Source: Nitrosopumilus sp. Nsub (GTDB taxonomy: Archaea > Thermoproteota > Nitrososphaeria > Nitrososphaerales > Nitrosopumilaceae). From it: a DNA stretch of 40,871 nucleotides. Position numbers and translations under genes: made by a program. This document shows, one piece after another, positions 24,607 to 32,864 of the stretch; the stretch's first letter is position 1; each line of letters opens with the position of its first letter. The notes beneath the pieces were generated by a model. That model did not search any database. It was not told the DNA's origin and saw only the letters and a list, made by a program, of their open reading frames with translations. Location: positions 1 to 40,871 of the forward strand of contig NZ_LQMW01000006.1 of assembly GCF_001541925.1 (NCBI RefSeq), read 5' to 3'.

Positions 24607-25530
24607 TTAAGAAATTTTTGAAAATGAATTAACAGGAACAATCAGATCTCCAAATTTTTCAGGATGAATGATTTTTGCCAAAATTTCCAAACCATCAATT
24701 GTTCGAATGCTAGGTTTACTAAAAAATGAATTTGCATCTACAGCATAGATTTGATTGTTTTTTACAGCTTTTAGAGAATTCCAGGCAGGATTTTTCTTTA
24801 AAATTGATTCATATTCAGATAAAGTTCTCACAGTATCAAATCCACAAGGCATCAAAATAACAACATCAGGATCAGAAGTTTCAATTTCATCCATACTCAT
24901 ACGTCTTGAATGTTCCCCAATTTTACTAATTAAATTAATTCCACCAGCAAGTTCAATCATTTCAGGTATCCAATGACCAGCAGTAAAAAATGGTTCAATC
25001 CATTCAATTGCTAAAACACGAGGAGGTTTTTCATAATCAAGATTTTTTAATTTTTTAATTCTTGTTTGTAATGAATTAACAATTTCTATTGCCTTTTCTT
25101 CTTTTTTTAAAATTTCCCCTAACTCAGTTACGGATTGAAGAATTTCTTTCAAATTATGTGGATCCATTGAATATAACTGAGGTTTTTGAGGAAGAATTTC
25201 TAATGCAGATTGAATGTGATTTGTATATGCGGCACAAACTTTGCACGTTTCTTGTGAAATTATCAAATCAGGATTGGCAGTAATCAGATTTTTTTTATTT
25301 AATTCAAAAATATTTTTTCCTTCATTTAATAATGTACAAGTAATTGTATTGATTTCATTACTAGTTAAATTATCTGAATTTATTACAGAAGAAATTACTT
25401 GAGGTTTTAATTTTGCATTTTCAGGATATTTACATTCATGTGTTACTCCAAATAATTTATCTGCCACATCAAATTCATAAAGTAATTCAGTAGCACTAGG
25501 CAAAAATGAAACAATTCGTTTAACAGCCAT
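24607..25530 (-). CDS. BtuF-like cobalamin/metal-chelate-binding protein without signal peptide
   Basis: A 307-residue protein of the periplasmic-binding fold used by B12 and siderophore transporters. It opens with RIVSFLPSATELLYEF, has LLNEGKNIFELN and NPDLIISQETCKVC, and the BtuF core segment EWIEPFFTAGHWIPEMIELAGG (split here across the ligand cleft). There is no N-terminal signal or lipobox: the fold begins at residue 4. No permease or ATPase is nearby. It may bind a corrinoid in the cytosol or in an assimilation step. TTTAAA is centred ~25 bases before the ATG. Confidence 0.8.
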   Translation of the reverse strand: MAVKRIVSFLPSATELLYEFDVADKLFGVTHECKYPENAKLKPQVISSVINSDNLTSNEINTITCTLLNEGKNIFELNKKNLITANPDLIISQETCKVCAAYTNHIQSALEILPQKPQLYSMDPHNLKEILQSVTELGEILKKEEKAIEIVNSLQTRIKKLKNLDYEKPPRVLAIEWIEPFFTAGHWIPEMIELAGGINLISKIGEHSRRMSMDEIETSDPDVVILMPCGFDTVRTLSEYESILKKNPAWNSLKAVKNNQIYAVDANSFFSKPSIRTIDGLEILAKIIHPEKFGDLIVPVNSFSKIS

Positions 25531-25627
25531 ATTTTTTCTAAATCATTCAAAGTTTAAACATTTTTTTAAAAATTGTAAATTTTTGAAATTAGTCAAGTTA
25601 ATAGGCACATTTTAGGCACAAATTAGC

Positions 25628-26785
25628 ATGTCATCAAACTCTCAAGATATCAGACGATCAATTTTATCTAAATGGCACGAATCATTATCAAAATATGGAA
25701 ATTTATTTTCATCAGATGAAATTAGCGGTACCAGTCCACCATCAGTTTTTGTAGGTTCGCATAATTATCCCAAAGTGTTTGTAGGTCCACTTGTTCCTCC
25801 AATTCACGGAAATACAGAATTACTAGACAATCCTGAAAAATGGAAAGGAAAATCATTAGAAGAAATTGTAAATTTTCGTTTAAATTTGGTAAGAGGAATT
25901 CAAAAAATACCTATTGAGCAAACAGAAGGAAGGTACATTGAAAATCTTCAAGAAGTAACAATGTCATCAAAACCAACAGATTTGGATTTAATATTTAACA
26001 AAAAAGTGTCATCAAACATTTCAATTAATGGTGAAAGTGCACCATTTGGTCCAATTGGAGAAATAAAATCTGCAAAATTTTCAGGAAGCACTTCATCCAA
26101 ACCAATTGAGAAAATATTTTATGATAAAGACATCAATGCATCTGATGCAGTTTTAAAATTATATAATTCAGGGATTGAAATTTCCAAAATACAAAAATGT
26201 TTCAGCATAGGAATGCTAGGTAAAAAAAGAAAGTTAGTTCCAACAAAGTGGAGTATTACTGCAACAGACGATATAATTTCAAAATCAATAGTAGAAAATA
26301 TTTTAGAAAATAACATAATTGATGTTTGCAAAATATTTTCTTATGAACATTTAGGAAATATTTTTTCAGTTATTTTATTCCCACGTAGATGGATGTTTGA
26401 AATGATAGAAGCATGGTATTCAAATGGAATAATAGGATTTGGTTCAGATTATGAAGATGCACGTGGAATCAAGCATCCACCACGTATTGCAGGTGCCTAT
26501 TTTGCTGCAAAATTAGCTGTGTCAGAGTATCTTTTGAAAAATAAGATTCAAGCAGGAGTCTTAATTTTTAGAGAAATAAGACCAGAATATTCAATTCCAG
26601 TAGGAGTATGGCAAGTTAGAGAAGGGATTAGAGAGGCAATGAAGCAAAAGCCAAAAATCATTACAAGTTTTAATGAAGCATTAGAAATCGCATCAACAAA
26701 AACAAGTGTAAGTAAAAATGAATGGATAAAAAACGGCAAAACTTTAGATGCAATTAGACAAAAATCAATTTTAGATTATTTTTAA
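25628..26785 (+). CDS. NreA-like archaeal DNA repair protein
   Basis: A 385-residue protein of the Nre family, archaeal factors tied to DNA damage repair and PCNA. Family hallmarks are PSVFVGSHNYPKVFVGPLVP near the N-terminus, TDLDLIFNKKVSSN, RKLVPTKWSITATDD and PPRIAGAYFAAKLAVSEYL. The C-terminus QKSILDYF is a PCNA-interacting peptide. The N-terminal zinc finger found in many Nre proteins is missing (no Cys in the first 150 residues). It lies with fen1 and the tRNA in a replication/repair neighbourhood. Confidence 0.87.
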   Translation: MSSNSQDIRRSILSKWHESLSKYGNLFSSDEISGTSPPSVFVGSHNYPKVFVGPLVPPIHGNTELLDNPEKWKGKSLEEIVNFRLNLVRGIQKIPIEQTEGRYIENLQEVTMSSKPTDLDLIFNKKVSSNISINGESAPFGPIGEIKSAKFSGSTSSKPIEKIFYDKDINASDAVLKLYNSGIEISKIQKCFSIGMLGKKRKLVPTKWSITATDDIISKSIVENILENNIIDVCKIFSYEHLGNIFSVILFPRRWMFEMIEAWYSNGIIGFGSDYEDARGIKHPPRIAGAYFAAKLAVSEYLLKNKIQAGVLIFREIRPEYSIPVGVWQVREGIREAMKQKPKIITSFNEALEIASTKTSVSKNEWIKNGKTLDAIRQKSILDYF

Positions 26786-26825
26786 ATGATTTACAGATAG
26801 AATTAACTTTGAATTAACAATTAAA

Positions 26826-26907
26826 CGCCGGGAAAGGGATTCGAACCCCTGCACGCTTTCACGTAGCTGTTTTCGAGACAGCCGCCTTACCACTTGGCTA
26901 CCCCGGC
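26826..26907 (-). tRNA. tRNA-Ser (anticodon CGA)
   Basis: The 82-base cloverleaf begins GCCGGGG and ends TCCCGGC plus discriminator G (the 7th pair is G-U). The anticodon stem-loop CTGT-CTCGAAA-ACAG exposes CGA, which reads UCG serine. A long variable arm (CTACGTGAAAGCGTGC) marks it as class II, and the T arm contains GGTTCGAATCC. There is no intron and CCA is not encoded. Confidence 0.96.
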
Positions 26908-26956
26908 AATAAATCTAAAATAATCTTCATAATAAAACAAATGGGTAAAATCAATA

Positions 26957-27220
26957 CTAATTATCTATATCAAAAAGTTCATTTTGAAATCGTTTTTTGA
27001 TCTGTTCCTTTGTTTTATTCCATTCTTCATCAGATACAGTGTCAGAAAATATAGAATTGAAGTTAGAAAAAGAATCTTGACCAGATATGGAATTAATCAT
27101 GAGCCGTTCCTGTTCAGATAATGGAAAATATGAAATAATTTTTTCGACAGATTGATCAGAATTAAATTTTATTTGAAAAATTTTGTCAGTTAGTTCCAAG
27201 GGCACATCTGAAACTTTCAT
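26957..27220 (-). CDS. Conserved hypothetical small protein
   Basis: An 87-residue acidic, helical protein with no recognised domain; the C-terminal half (DEEWNKTKEQIKKRFQNELF) is strongly amphipathic. The frame is open back to a TTG at 27262, but TTTAATAT on this strand is centred ~26 bases before the ATG at 27220, so I prefer that start. It is divergent from fen1 and may share control with it. Confidence 0.55.
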   Translation of the reverse strand: MKVSDVPLELTDKIFQIKFNSDQSVEKIISYFPLSEQERLMINSISGQDSFSNFNSIFSDTVSDEEWNKTKEQIKKRFQNELFDIDN

Positions 27221-27289
27221 ACAAGAAACAATTAGTTGATCGATATTAAAGGATAAAGACAAAATACTGCAAATAGATGAAATTCAAGT

Positions 27290-28312
27290 ATGGGATTAAA
27301 TCTAAAGGATTTAGTTATTCGAGAGAAAACAACACTTGAAGCATTTTCAAATAAAATCATAGCAATTGATGCGTATAACGCAATTTACCAATTTTTAGCA
27401 AGCATTAGAGGTCCAGATGGATTACAATTAACAGATTCAGAAGGCAGAATAACAAGCCATCTGAGCGGATTACTATACAGAAATGTAAATTTTCTATCAC
27501 TAGGGATTAAACCAGTCTATGTTTTTGATGGAAAACCACCATCTCTAAAAACAGCAGAAATTGAACGCAGAAAACAAATCAAAAAAGATGCAACCATCAA
27601 ATATGAAAAAGCAATCTCTGAAGGAAATCTAGAGGATGCAAGAAAATTTGCACAGCAAACTACCAGCATGAAAGATGGAATGGTAAAAGAATCAAAAGAA
27701 TTTTTAACATATTTTGGAATTCCATTTATTGAAGCACCATCAGAAGGAGAAGCTACAGCAGCACATCTAACTAATACAGGACAAGCTTATGCTTCAGCAA
27801 GTCAAGATTATGATTCAATTTTATGTGGTGCAAAAAGATTAGTGAGAAATTTTACAAGTAGTGGAAGAAGAAAAATTCCAAATAGAAATACCTACATAGA
27901 CATTGTTCCAGAAATAATTGAAACTCAAAAAACACTTGAGTCAATACAAATGAGTAGAGAAGAATTGGTTGACATAGGAATTTTGATTGGAACAGATTTT
28001 AATCCAAATGGTTTTGAAAGAATTGGTCCAAAAACAGCACTCAAAATGATTAAACAGCATAAAAGACTTGAAGACATACCCCAAATTCAAGAGCAATTAA
28101 ATGAGATCGAGTTTGAGCAAATAAGAAAAATTTTCCTAGCCCCTGAAGTTGCCAAAGTTGATGAAATTAAATTCAACGAAGTGAATTATGAAGGAATTGT
28201 AAATTATTTAGTTAAAGAAAGAAGTTTTTCAGAAGACAGAATCCAATCAACTTTAAACAGATTAAAAAAAGCCCTTGAAAAAAAGAGTCAGAATCTAGAT
28301 CAGTGGTTTTAG
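27290..28312 (+). CDS. fen: Flap endonuclease 1 (FEN1)
   Basis: A 340-residue structure-specific nuclease that removes 5' flaps in Okazaki-fragment maturation and repair. The N region has [14 protein letters not shown] (metal Asp) and VYVFDGKPP; the I region has [13 protein letters not shown] and [13 protein letters not shown] (metal Glu/Asp). The helix-two-turn-helix is [18 protein letters not shown]. The end SQNLDQWF is a PCNA peptide in which the usual first Gln is Ser. Length and motif order are standard. Confidence 0.96.
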   Translation: MGLNLKDLVIREKTTLEAFSNKIIAIDAYNAIYQFLASIRGPDGLQLTDSEGRITSHLSGLLYRNVNFLSLGIKPVYVFDGKPPSLKTAEIERRKQIKKDATIKYEKAISEGNLEDARKFAQQTTSMKDGMVKESKEFLTYFGIPFIEAPSEGEATAAHLTNTGQAYASASQDYDSILCGAKRLVRNFTSSGRRKIPNRNTYIDIVPEIIETQKTLESIQMSREELVDIGILIGTDFNPNGFERIGPKTALKMIKQHKRLEDIPQIQEQLNEIEFEQIRKIFLAPEVAKVDEIKFNEVNYEGIVNYLVKERSFSEDRIQSTLNRLKKALEKKSQNLDQWF

Positions 28313-28398
28313 TTCACAAATTCAACTTTAATACTTTAGAGTTTGACTATTAGTTGTGGTAAAACAATAATTTAAGATTGTAAAGAAATTCAATCCAC

Positions 28399-28565
28399 AA
28401 AAAGATTATGCAATCATAATTGTCCAACCATAAACAGGATTGTACATTTTTCCACCATTATGCCAAGATGATTTAATGGAATAGTGATCTGGGAGTTTAG
28501 CTTTAGATCTGCCTACTGAATCTGATTAATCATATGGTCAAAAATTGATGGTTTCTACACAGCCA
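28399..28565. repeat. Direct repeat copy A of the island
   Basis: The first 114 bases match 31061-31174 exactly by eye; the remaining ~53 differ at a handful of positions and one indel before ending at the shared CTACACAGCCA. On the minus strand it reads as the end of a protein (KLPDHYSIKSSWHNGGKMYN, then a short tail and TAA), with an upstream in-frame stop and no start, so it is a gene remnant. Confidence 0.93.
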
Positions 28566-28566
28566 A

Positions 28567-28596
28567 TAATGTTATACACGCATTAATATAACATTA
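28567..28596. promoter_or_regulatory. 10-bp inverted repeat in the promoter of the AbiE-like pair
   Basis: TAATGTTATA (28567-28576) and TATAACATTA (28587-28596) are perfect complements with a 10-base spacer, i.e. one helical turn apart centre to centre. The right arm overlaps the TATA-like TTAATATA, about 25 bases before an expected start site near 28613. A dimer of the winged-helix protein encoded just downstream could bind here and shut off its own operon. Confidence 0.6.
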
Positions 28597-28615
28597 TACA
28601 TATTTACATACAATA

Positions 28616-28621
28616 GAGGAG
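28616..28621 (+). promoter_or_regulatory. Shine-Dalgarno sequence
   Basis: GAGGAG lies 6 bases before ATG 28628. Most genes in this window have none and look leaderless, so this one stands out and suggests a leadered transcript. Confidence 0.6.
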
Positions 28622-28627
28622 AACTGA

Positions 28628-29695
28628 ATGAATGAAAGCACATTAAGGACAATCGATATCCTATCCAGAAGAATTGGTAAACCAGTTTCAATCAACAAAC
28701 TTGTTGAAAAAATACATGAAAAATATGGAACTGCATACTACAGACAGATTTATGATGAAATTAAAAAATTAAAAGAAAATAACGAGATAGACATGATACG
28801 ATCAGGCAAATCTACATTACCATTTCTAAATTTTAATAATCCATTATTAATTGACAAACTTTCACAAATAGAATTAGAACGTAAAATACGATTTTTACAT
28901 GACAGAAAAGAGTTAGAGTTAATAATTTTTGAATTGATGGAAAAATTAAGAAAGTATGAATTAATTTCTAGTATGGGCATTGTTAATCCAGAAAGAAATG
29001 CAAAACTAAATCGTATAGAATTAATTATAATGTTACGTAATTTTGAATCAGATAACGACTGGAAACCAACATTTACAATAAGAAAACGGATTGATGCAAT
29101 ATCTGCACTACATAATATTAGAATTGATCCATTACTCATACAAGAAAACAATTTTATCGAATTATTAAAAGACGATAATGCAAATATTGTAAAAAACATA
29201 CTCTCAAATAAAATTATAATTTCAAATCCTCAGAATTTTTGGATGATAATAAAATCAATGTCAGATAACAAGATTCAATTCTCTACAGACAATGAAATAA
29301 ATCCTGCAAAAATTACCGAAGATGAATTAATGTATAATTTAGCCAAATTTGGATATAAAGAATTTGGACATGTCATTACAAAAGAATCATCAATAAGAAT
29401 AGAATACATAATTACAGCAATTCTTCTCAGAAAAGAAGTTAGAATGTTAGAAGCAATTCCCATTATTTTAATTAAGACAGAGACTAAAGTTAACTATAAC
29501 TTGCTATTGTTTTTATCACAAAAATATGATACTGCTTCAAAATTATTAGGAGTTCTAAATGCAATAAGGGAATACAAGCACATACACGGAGTCAAAATTG
29601 CAATAAGGAATCTTAAAGCATTGAAAACAGAAGAAATCAAAGCCAATTTTGATGATCTAGAGCGAAAAATGAGGCTGTACCATGTCATTAGATAA
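28628..29695 (+). CDS. Winged-helix protein paired with a nucleotidyltransferase (AbiEi-like antitoxin candidate)
   Basis: A 355-residue protein. Residues ~1-65 look like a winged helix (LRTIDILSRRIGKPVSINKL, then an IYDEIKKLKENNEIDMIRSG recognition helix and wing). The remainder is Ile/Asn/Lys-rich and mostly helical, with no motif I know. Its gene overlaps the nucleotidyltransferase gene by 14 bases. This order (DNA-binding partner, then MNT-fold partner) and the operator upstream match AbiEi-AbiEii toxin-antitoxin systems, though sequence kinship to AbiEi is not shown. A Shine-Dalgarno supports ATG 28628. Confidence 0.65.
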   Translation: MNESTLRTIDILSRRIGKPVSINKLVEKIHEKYGTAYYRQIYDEIKKLKENNEIDMIRSGKSTLPFLNFNNPLLIDKLSQIELERKIRFLHDRKELELIIFELMEKLRKYELISSMGIVNPERNAKLNRIELIIMLRNFESDNDWKPTFTIRKRIDAISALHNIRIDPLLIQENNFIELLKDDNANIVKNILSNKIIISNPQNFWMIIKSMSDNKIQFSTDNEINPAKITEDELMYNLAKFGYKEFGHVITKESSIRIEYIITAILLRKEVRMLEAIPIILIKTETKVNYNLLLFLSQKYDTASKLLGVLNAIREYKHIHGVKIAIRNLKALKTEEIKANFDDLERKMRLYHVIR

Positions 29696-30194
29696 AAGCC
29701 AACTAGTAGAATTTTTAGAAGTCTTAGGCGAGGAATTATTTCGAGAAATCACACTTGTGGCAGTAGGAGGAACCGCACTTACATTACTAGATTTAAAATC
29801 ATCAACTATGGATGTAGATTTCACAATACCCCATGAAGATTATGAAGAATTTACTAAAGCAGAAAAAGCCACACCACATGGTTTTGAGATAGATAAATGG
29901 AAAGGAGGAATGGTTTTCAGTACAATGTTGCCAGAAGACTATCTAACAAATAGCATTCCATTAAAACTAAATTTAGAAAATATCAAACTATATGCACTTC
30001 ATCCTCTAGATATAGTAATTACAAAAATAGGACGATTAAATGATAGAGACATACAAGATATAGAAACTTGTATAAAAAAACACAACATAACTAAAGAACA
30101 AATCAAACAAAGAGCATCGCAAATTGGACTTGCTGGATCCGAAAAAGCATATGATGTAAATCTACAAATTGTTTTGAATACAGATTTTAACTAG
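29682..30194 (+). CDS. MNT-fold nucleotidyltransferase (AbiEii/DUF6036-like toxin candidate)
   Basis: A 170-residue protein with the nucleotidyltransferase core. The sequence runs LVAVGGTALTLLDL, with the catalytic GG at 29-30, then STMDVDF with the carboxylate pair Asp44 and Asp46. ALHPLDIVITKIGRLNDRDI carries the Lys and Arg-Asp motif shared by AbiEii and DUF6036 proteins. AbiEii-type toxins transfer nucleotides (to tRNA in MenT relatives). It overlaps the winged-helix gene by 14 bases, so translation is coupled. Whether it is toxic is untested. Confidence 0.75.
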   Translation: MSLDKSQLVEFLEVLGEELFREITLVAVGGTALTLLDLKSSTMDVDFTIPHEDYEEFTKAEKATPHGFEIDKWKGGMVFSTMLPEDYLTNSIPLKLNLENIKLYALHPLDIVITKIGRLNDRDIQDIETCIKKHNITKEQIKQRASQIGLAGSEKAYDVNLQIVLNTDFN

Positions 30195-30244
30195 AATATA
30201 TTTTTTTAAGAAAAAATCCTACACTATAAAGATTAGAACTTTGA

Positions 30245-30266
30245 ACCACTTGCTGCCTCAAGTGGT
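30245..30266. terminator. Hairpin downstream of the nucleotidyltransferase gene
   Basis: ACCACTTG and CAAGTGGT pair perfectly (8 bp) around CTGCCT, 51 bases after the stop. There is no T-run, so it may be an RNA-stabilising hairpin or a DNA site rather than a terminator. Confidence 0.35.
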
Positions 30267-30367
30267 GCAGTAATTAGAAAAAAATAAACTCAAAGAAAAA
30301 ATCAAGAACAAGATAAAAAATTTGGAATTTTACTTTTCAATAATATTTTTTTCAATAACTCATAGTA

Positions 30368-30484
30368 ATGCCAGACATAGAGCATCACAAACTATCTGAC
30401 AAACCAAAAAAAGATTCAAAGGTTGGAAAAATTCCAAAGAACAAGATAACTACATATTCTAAACTAAAAGGAGATTCAGGATAA
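30368..30484 (+). CDS. 38-residue basic protein (candidate)
   Basis: The protein begins MPDIEHHKLSDKPKKDSKVG; it is Lys-rich, soluble and probably disordered. AATATTTTT is centred ~25 bases before the ATG, a usable leaderless promoter. It lies between the toxin-like gene and the frameshifted gene. No function is known. Confidence 0.45.
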   Translation: MPDIEHHKLSDKPKKDSKVGKIPKNKITTYSKLKGDSG

Positions 30485-30627
30485 TTATTTTTGTGGGTTT
30501 TCTGAAACTTTACGCCTAACTCATAGGTTTTATGAGTAATGGATAATTCTCTTAATCAACATCTATTAGATCGAAGCAAAATTACCAATTCCTAAAATTT
30601 TTAATTTATTCATGATAAAAAAGAAAA

Positions 30628-31036
30628 TTAGAAACACCCACTTTCTTTAAGGACTTCAAAAGAGTCAACATAACCACTCATTCTTTCATCATTTTTGTGG
30701 CACGAATAATATATTACAATTGTTCTATCCCCCATCTGTTTGAAGGTAAGAGCAGTATTATCTTCAGATGAGAAGATACATGGTTCTGTAAGATAATTCT
30801 ACCCAATATTTTGTCTCCACATTTTCACCAAATGTTTCTCGGAACAGTTTAGCTTCTGGAGTGTTCTCTATTGTTTCCCTAAACTCTTTTTCAGTACCAA
30901 TGAAATCCAAAGTTGAAAGTATAGTATAGTCAGGAGCTGTAAAAAGTATAGAGCCAGTACCAAGTATAGGAGGAATTGCAACAATTGCCATGACAGCAAT
31001 TATGCTAATTGTGATTATTTTTTTATTTTTTTTCAT
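30628..31036 (-). pseudogene. Frameshifted gene for a small secreted/anchored protein
   Basis: The gene starts MKKNKKIITISIIAVMAIVA, an export signal or membrane anchor, and reads to a TGA at 30764-30766. Just before that stop, another frame opens and continues with a sensible sequence (FSSEDNTALTFKQMGDRTIV, IYYSCHKNDERMSGYVDSF) to a TAA at 30628-30630. The total length of 409 bases is one more than a multiple of three, so a single-base indel near 30766-30780 breaks an otherwise ~135-residue protein. It could be real decay, a sequencing error, or recoding. The family is unknown. Confidence 0.6.
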
Positions 31037-31060
31037 GTAATCAAAAAAAGAAATATGAGT

Positions 31061-31226
31061 AAAAAGATTATGCAATCATAATTGTCCAACCATAAACAGG
31101 ATTGTACATTTTTCCACCATTATGCCAAGATGATTTAATGGAATAGTGATCTGGGAGTTTAGCTTTAGATCTGCTTATGGAATTTGATTAATCATGTTGT
31201 GAAAATTGATGGTTTCTACACAGCCA
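31061..31226. repeat. Direct repeat copy B of the island
   Basis: This 166-base copy is nearly identical to 28399-28565 and in the same orientation, exact for the first 114 bases. It lies just upstream (on the minus strand) of the frameshifted secreted-protein gene and ~70 bases before the TrmB gene. The minus-strand gene remnant is preserved here too, with the same in-frame stop upstream. Confidence 0.93.
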
Positions 31227-31297
31227 CTTTGAACATCAATAAGAGGATGGATTTACGTCTGATCTTCAAAAACTATATTTAGACAATATGAGTTGCC

Positions 31298-32131
31298 ATG
31301 GTATGGGAGTACATATTATTGATTCCAATTGATCCCAAAGTAATTGAAAAACTCTCTAATTTTGGTTTGGATGAGACAGAAGCTACTGTATATACAGGAT
31401 TGCTTCATGTTGGTTCTGTAACTATTGGTACTTTATCTACAAAACTTGGAATTGATAGAGGAAAGACATACAGAATTGTTTCAAATTTAAAAAATAAAGG
31501 AGTTGTTAAAACTACATTTACAAATCCCACTTTATGTGATGCAATTCCTGCAAAAGAGGCGTTTGCGACGTTAATTGAAAAGAAGGAAAATGAGATAATC
31601 ACAATGAAAAAAATATCCAAAGAAATTATTGAAGAGTTGGAAAAAATATCAAATCTTACTGTTGTTGATAACAGCACTTTGGATGTAGTTCAAGGTAGGG
31701 CAAATATTTACAATAGAATATCTGCTTTACTCAAAGATGCAAAAGAGACAGTGTATCTAATTGCACCAATTGACGATATTTTGAGAATGTACCATACATC
31801 TATTCCTGAAAAAATCACAGAATTCCAAAAAAGGGGCGGTGAAATCAGATTATTGACACAGACAAAAAGTGAGGATCTATATCCACACATAAAACGATTA
31901 AACATATCTCAAACTAGAATCGGTAAACTACCTTCAAAAAGTAGATTGATTTTAGAAAAAGGTACCAAAGTTATCATGTCAGGTTCAATTCAAGAAACGA
32001 TGGATCTTAATGATGAAACGGATTCAGTCATTCAAACAAATTCTGAAGAGATGGTAAATATGCTATTTACTTTATGTCAGCATGTATGGTCTAAAGCCAA
32101 ACCATTTGATGAAGTTGTTTTAGAGGTATGA
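31298..32131 (+). CDS. TrmB-family transcriptional regulator
   Basis: A 277-residue protein. Residues ~15-85 are the TrmB winged helix (LSNFGLDETEATVYTGLLHV, LSTKLGIDRGKTYRIVSNLK), followed by a dimerising coiled coil (KKENEIITMKKISKEIIEEL) and a C-terminal effector domain of the phospholipase-D-like type (VYLIAPIDDILRMY). TrmB proteins sense sugars or other ligands and activate or repress operons. TATATTTAG at 31271-31279 puts a leaderless start exactly at this ATG. The prepilin peptidase gene begins 3 bases after its stop. Confidence 0.85.
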   Translation: MVWEYILLIPIDPKVIEKLSNFGLDETEATVYTGLLHVGSVTIGTLSTKLGIDRGKTYRIVSNLKNKGVVKTTFTNPTLCDAIPAKEAFATLIEKKENEIITMKKISKEIIEELEKISNLTVVDNSTLDVVQGRANIYNRISALLKDAKETVYLIAPIDDILRMYHTSIPEKITEFQKRGGEIRLLTQTKSEDLYPHIKRLNISQTRIGKLPSKSRLILEKGTKVIMSGSIQETMDLNDETDSVIQTNSEEMVNMLFTLCQHVWSKAKPFDEVVLEV

Positions 32132-32134
32132 TTT

Positions 32135-32812
32135 GTGTTACCCTTTGACGGAAATGAATTACGAATAATCACAGTTATTGTAATTCTTGCAGTTGCATCA
32201 TACTATGATGTTAAGAGCAGAGAGGTTCATGATATTTTATGGGTGATTGGAGGAGTTACAGGAGTTGTACTTTTAATATTTGAAGAAAATATTTTGTCCT
32301 TTGTAGTAGATATTGGCATTGCAATGATTGCAGCCCCTATTGCATTAGTATTATGGCGAACGGGTTTATTTGGAGGAGCAGACGCATTTGCAATAATTAT
32401 TATCTCGTTTATTACTCCGGGATTGACTTTAAGTGGGAGCGATATTTTACCTACCACTATTTTGACCAATTCGGCACTACTTTTTGTATTACCGTTTATG
32501 ATAAATTTTACACGAAATGGAATAAGGCTGCTAAGACACGATGTTATGTTTGAAGATTTCGATGAGAATATTCAAAGAAAAATTGTGGCAATGTTTATAG
32601 GCTTCAAGGCAAAAAATGCAAAATTTGCATTTTCTATTGAAACGGGGCAGAAACAAAAAAAATTTTCATTTTCTTTGCATAATGCAGACACTGCAAAATT
32701 TAATGAAAAAAATGACATTTGGGTAACTTTTGCCACTCCTTACATGTTGTTTATCTTATCTGGTTTTTTAATACAGATATTTTATGGTGATATCTTGTTT
32801 TCACACATATAG
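32135..32812 (+). CDS. Archaeal type IV prepilin/prearchaellin peptidase (A24 family)
   Basis: A 225-residue membrane aspartic protease with about six helices that cleaves class III signal peptides of pilins or archaellins. The two catalytic Asp motifs are SYYDVKSREVHDILW and FGGADAFAI, the latter matching the GGAD form of the GxGD motif in FlaK/PibD. A soluble insert (residues ~130-185) precedes the last helix. It starts with GTG 3 bases after the TrmB gene. No pilin gene with a class III signal is visible in the window, so its substrate lies elsewhere. Confidence 0.85.
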   Translation: MLPFDGNELRIITVIVILAVASYYDVKSREVHDILWVIGGVTGVVLLIFEENILSFVVDIGIAMIAAPIALVLWRTGLFGGADAFAIIIISFITPGLTLSGSDILPTTILTNSALLFVLPFMINFTRNGIRLLRHDVMFEDFDENIQRKIVAMFIGFKAKNAKFAFSIETGQKQKKFSFSLHNADTAKFNEKNDIWVTFATPYMLFILSGFLIQIFYGDILFSHI

Positions 32813-32864
32813 TTTTCAAAAAAAACAAACAACTCATTATATCATAAAATACATAATTCTAGTC

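Larger units (their letters stand above)
28313..28627. other. Intergenic region with repeat copy A and the island operator
   Basis: This 315-base gap contains the 167-bp direct-repeat copy A (28399-28565), immediately followed by the inverted repeat and promoter of the AbiE-like pair. No gene is seen. The first ~85 bases after fen1 are plain AT-rich sequence. Confidence 0.7.
30195..30627. other. Intergenic stretch of the island
   Basis: The 433 bases hold a hairpin at 30245-30266 (ACCACTTG/CAAGTGGT), a 38-codon ORF (30368-30484), and a second hairpin at 30519-30537 (ACTCATA/TATGAGT). The rest is AT-rich filler with no visible gene. Confidence 0.5.
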
